From an uncultured Clostridia bacterium (GTDB lineage: Bacteria > Bacillota > Clostridia > TANB77 > CAG-508): DNA of 10,983 nt. Shown in pieces: positions 10,755 through 10,983 of the stretch (positions are counted from its first letter, which is position 1; each line of letters begins with the position of its first letter). The stretch covers positions 1 through 10,983 of the forward strand of contig CALXSO010000050.1 of assembly GCA_944391155.1 (NCBI GenBank), read 5' to 3'. The notes under the pieces were generated by a model. That model made no database searches and was not told the origin of the DNA. It saw only the letters and a list, made by a program, of their open reading frames with translations. A program made the translations under genes and the position numbers.

Positions 10755-10834
10755 AAGAGATGAAAATTATAAATATTCATCTCTTAAGGTATAATACCCG
10801 CAAGAAGTATTATCAATATAATAATACTCTTGCG
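10755..10834 (+). repeat. Two tandem hairpins in the leader of the last gene
   Basis: Hairpin 1: AAGAGATGAA (10755-10764) with TTCATCTCTT (10776-10785), 10 bp perfect, 11-base loop. Hairpin 2: CGCAAGA plus GTATTAT (10799-10813, one bulged A) with ATAATAC plus TCTTGCG (10821-10834), 14 bp. A T-run comes ~17 bases later, so this is not a standard terminator; it looks like a regulatory leader. Confidence 0.55.
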
Positions 10835-10875
10835 TAAAAAATAACATTTTTTTTATGAAAGAGGAGGTTTTACTT

Positions 10876-10983
10876 ATGAAAAAAAATAAAGTTAAAAAAA
10901 GTCAAAAAAATTTTTCTATTATTACAAGAAAATGTATGATGCAGATTTGTAAATATTATAATATTAAAAATACTGATATAGAG
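10876..10983 (+). CDS. Start of an unidentified gene (3' end outside window)
   Basis: GAGGAGG (10861-10867) precedes ATG 10876 by 8 bases and the frame is open to the end of the window (36 codons). The visible part is very basic (MKKNKVKKSQKNFSIITRKC then MMQICKYYNIKNTDIE), with a hydrophobic patch around 13-15 and two cysteines. No family can be recognised from 36 residues. The long two-hairpin leader suggests post-transcriptional or attenuation control. Confidence 0.6.
   Translation, partial: MKKNKVKKSQKNFSIITRKCMMQICKYYNIKNTDIE

Overview
This is a very AT-rich stretch from a low-GC Gram-positive bacterium, most likely an anaerobic (gut-type) member of the Clostridia. The left half is the distal end of a prophage. 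The organism call rests on strong AAGGAGG-type ribosome binding sites, near-consensus sigmaA promoters, an endolysin with clostridial hydrophobic (ChW) repeats, and a pseudopilin-like surface protein of a kind frequent in gut Firmicutes. No ribosomal marker is present, so a genus call is not supported.

Layout. 1-2888 (+): end of a tail/baseplate structural protein (5' end outside the window), an XhlA-like membrane-anchored protein, a holin and a CHAP/ChW endolysin, closed by a hairpin at 2895-2924. 2913-4298 (-): a small-gene cluster reading back towards the lysis genes: a 37-aa peptide, a 57-aa ribbon-helix-helix-like protein, two small hypothetical proteins and a zinc-ribbon/AP2 protein. 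Two near-consensus promoters there carry the same dyad (core TGCA) in their spacers and look like a two-promoter mini-regulon. 4701-5940 (+): a three-gene cassette made of a PARP/ART-like putative toxin, a small acidic putative antitoxin and a SecB-like chaperone, ending in a terminator. It has the gene order and partner types of toxin-antitoxin-chaperone (TAC) systems, most like the CmdTAC anti-phage system. It sits where prophages usually carry morons, between the lysis genes and the probable attachment end.

5941-7029 is about 1.1 kb that is nearly gene-free but rich in inverted repeats. It holds a structured leader, a 7-codon ORF, a 51-aa gene, a candidate small RNA (promoter, 17-bp perfect hairpin, terminator) and an 80-nt long hairpin. 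7030-7684 holds a small helical protein and a convergent XRE regulator. 8080-9525 is a 481-aa pseudopilin-like protein. 9691-10441 is a divergent XRE-repressor/coiled-coil pair with a dyad-rich switch region. 10447-10632 is a 61-aa gene on the minus strand, and 10876 to the end is the start of another gene behind a two-hairpin leader. The prophage/chromosome boundary probably lies in or after the non-coding region, but no attachment site could be proven.

The strongest discovery candidate is the TAC cassette. Next come the twin operator-promoters, the structured non-coding region, and a matched upstream element (TGCAAC, 18 nt, CAT, then TATATATAG) that precedes both structured leaders at 6025 and 10710. 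All homology statements come from reading motifs by eye; no database search was run.
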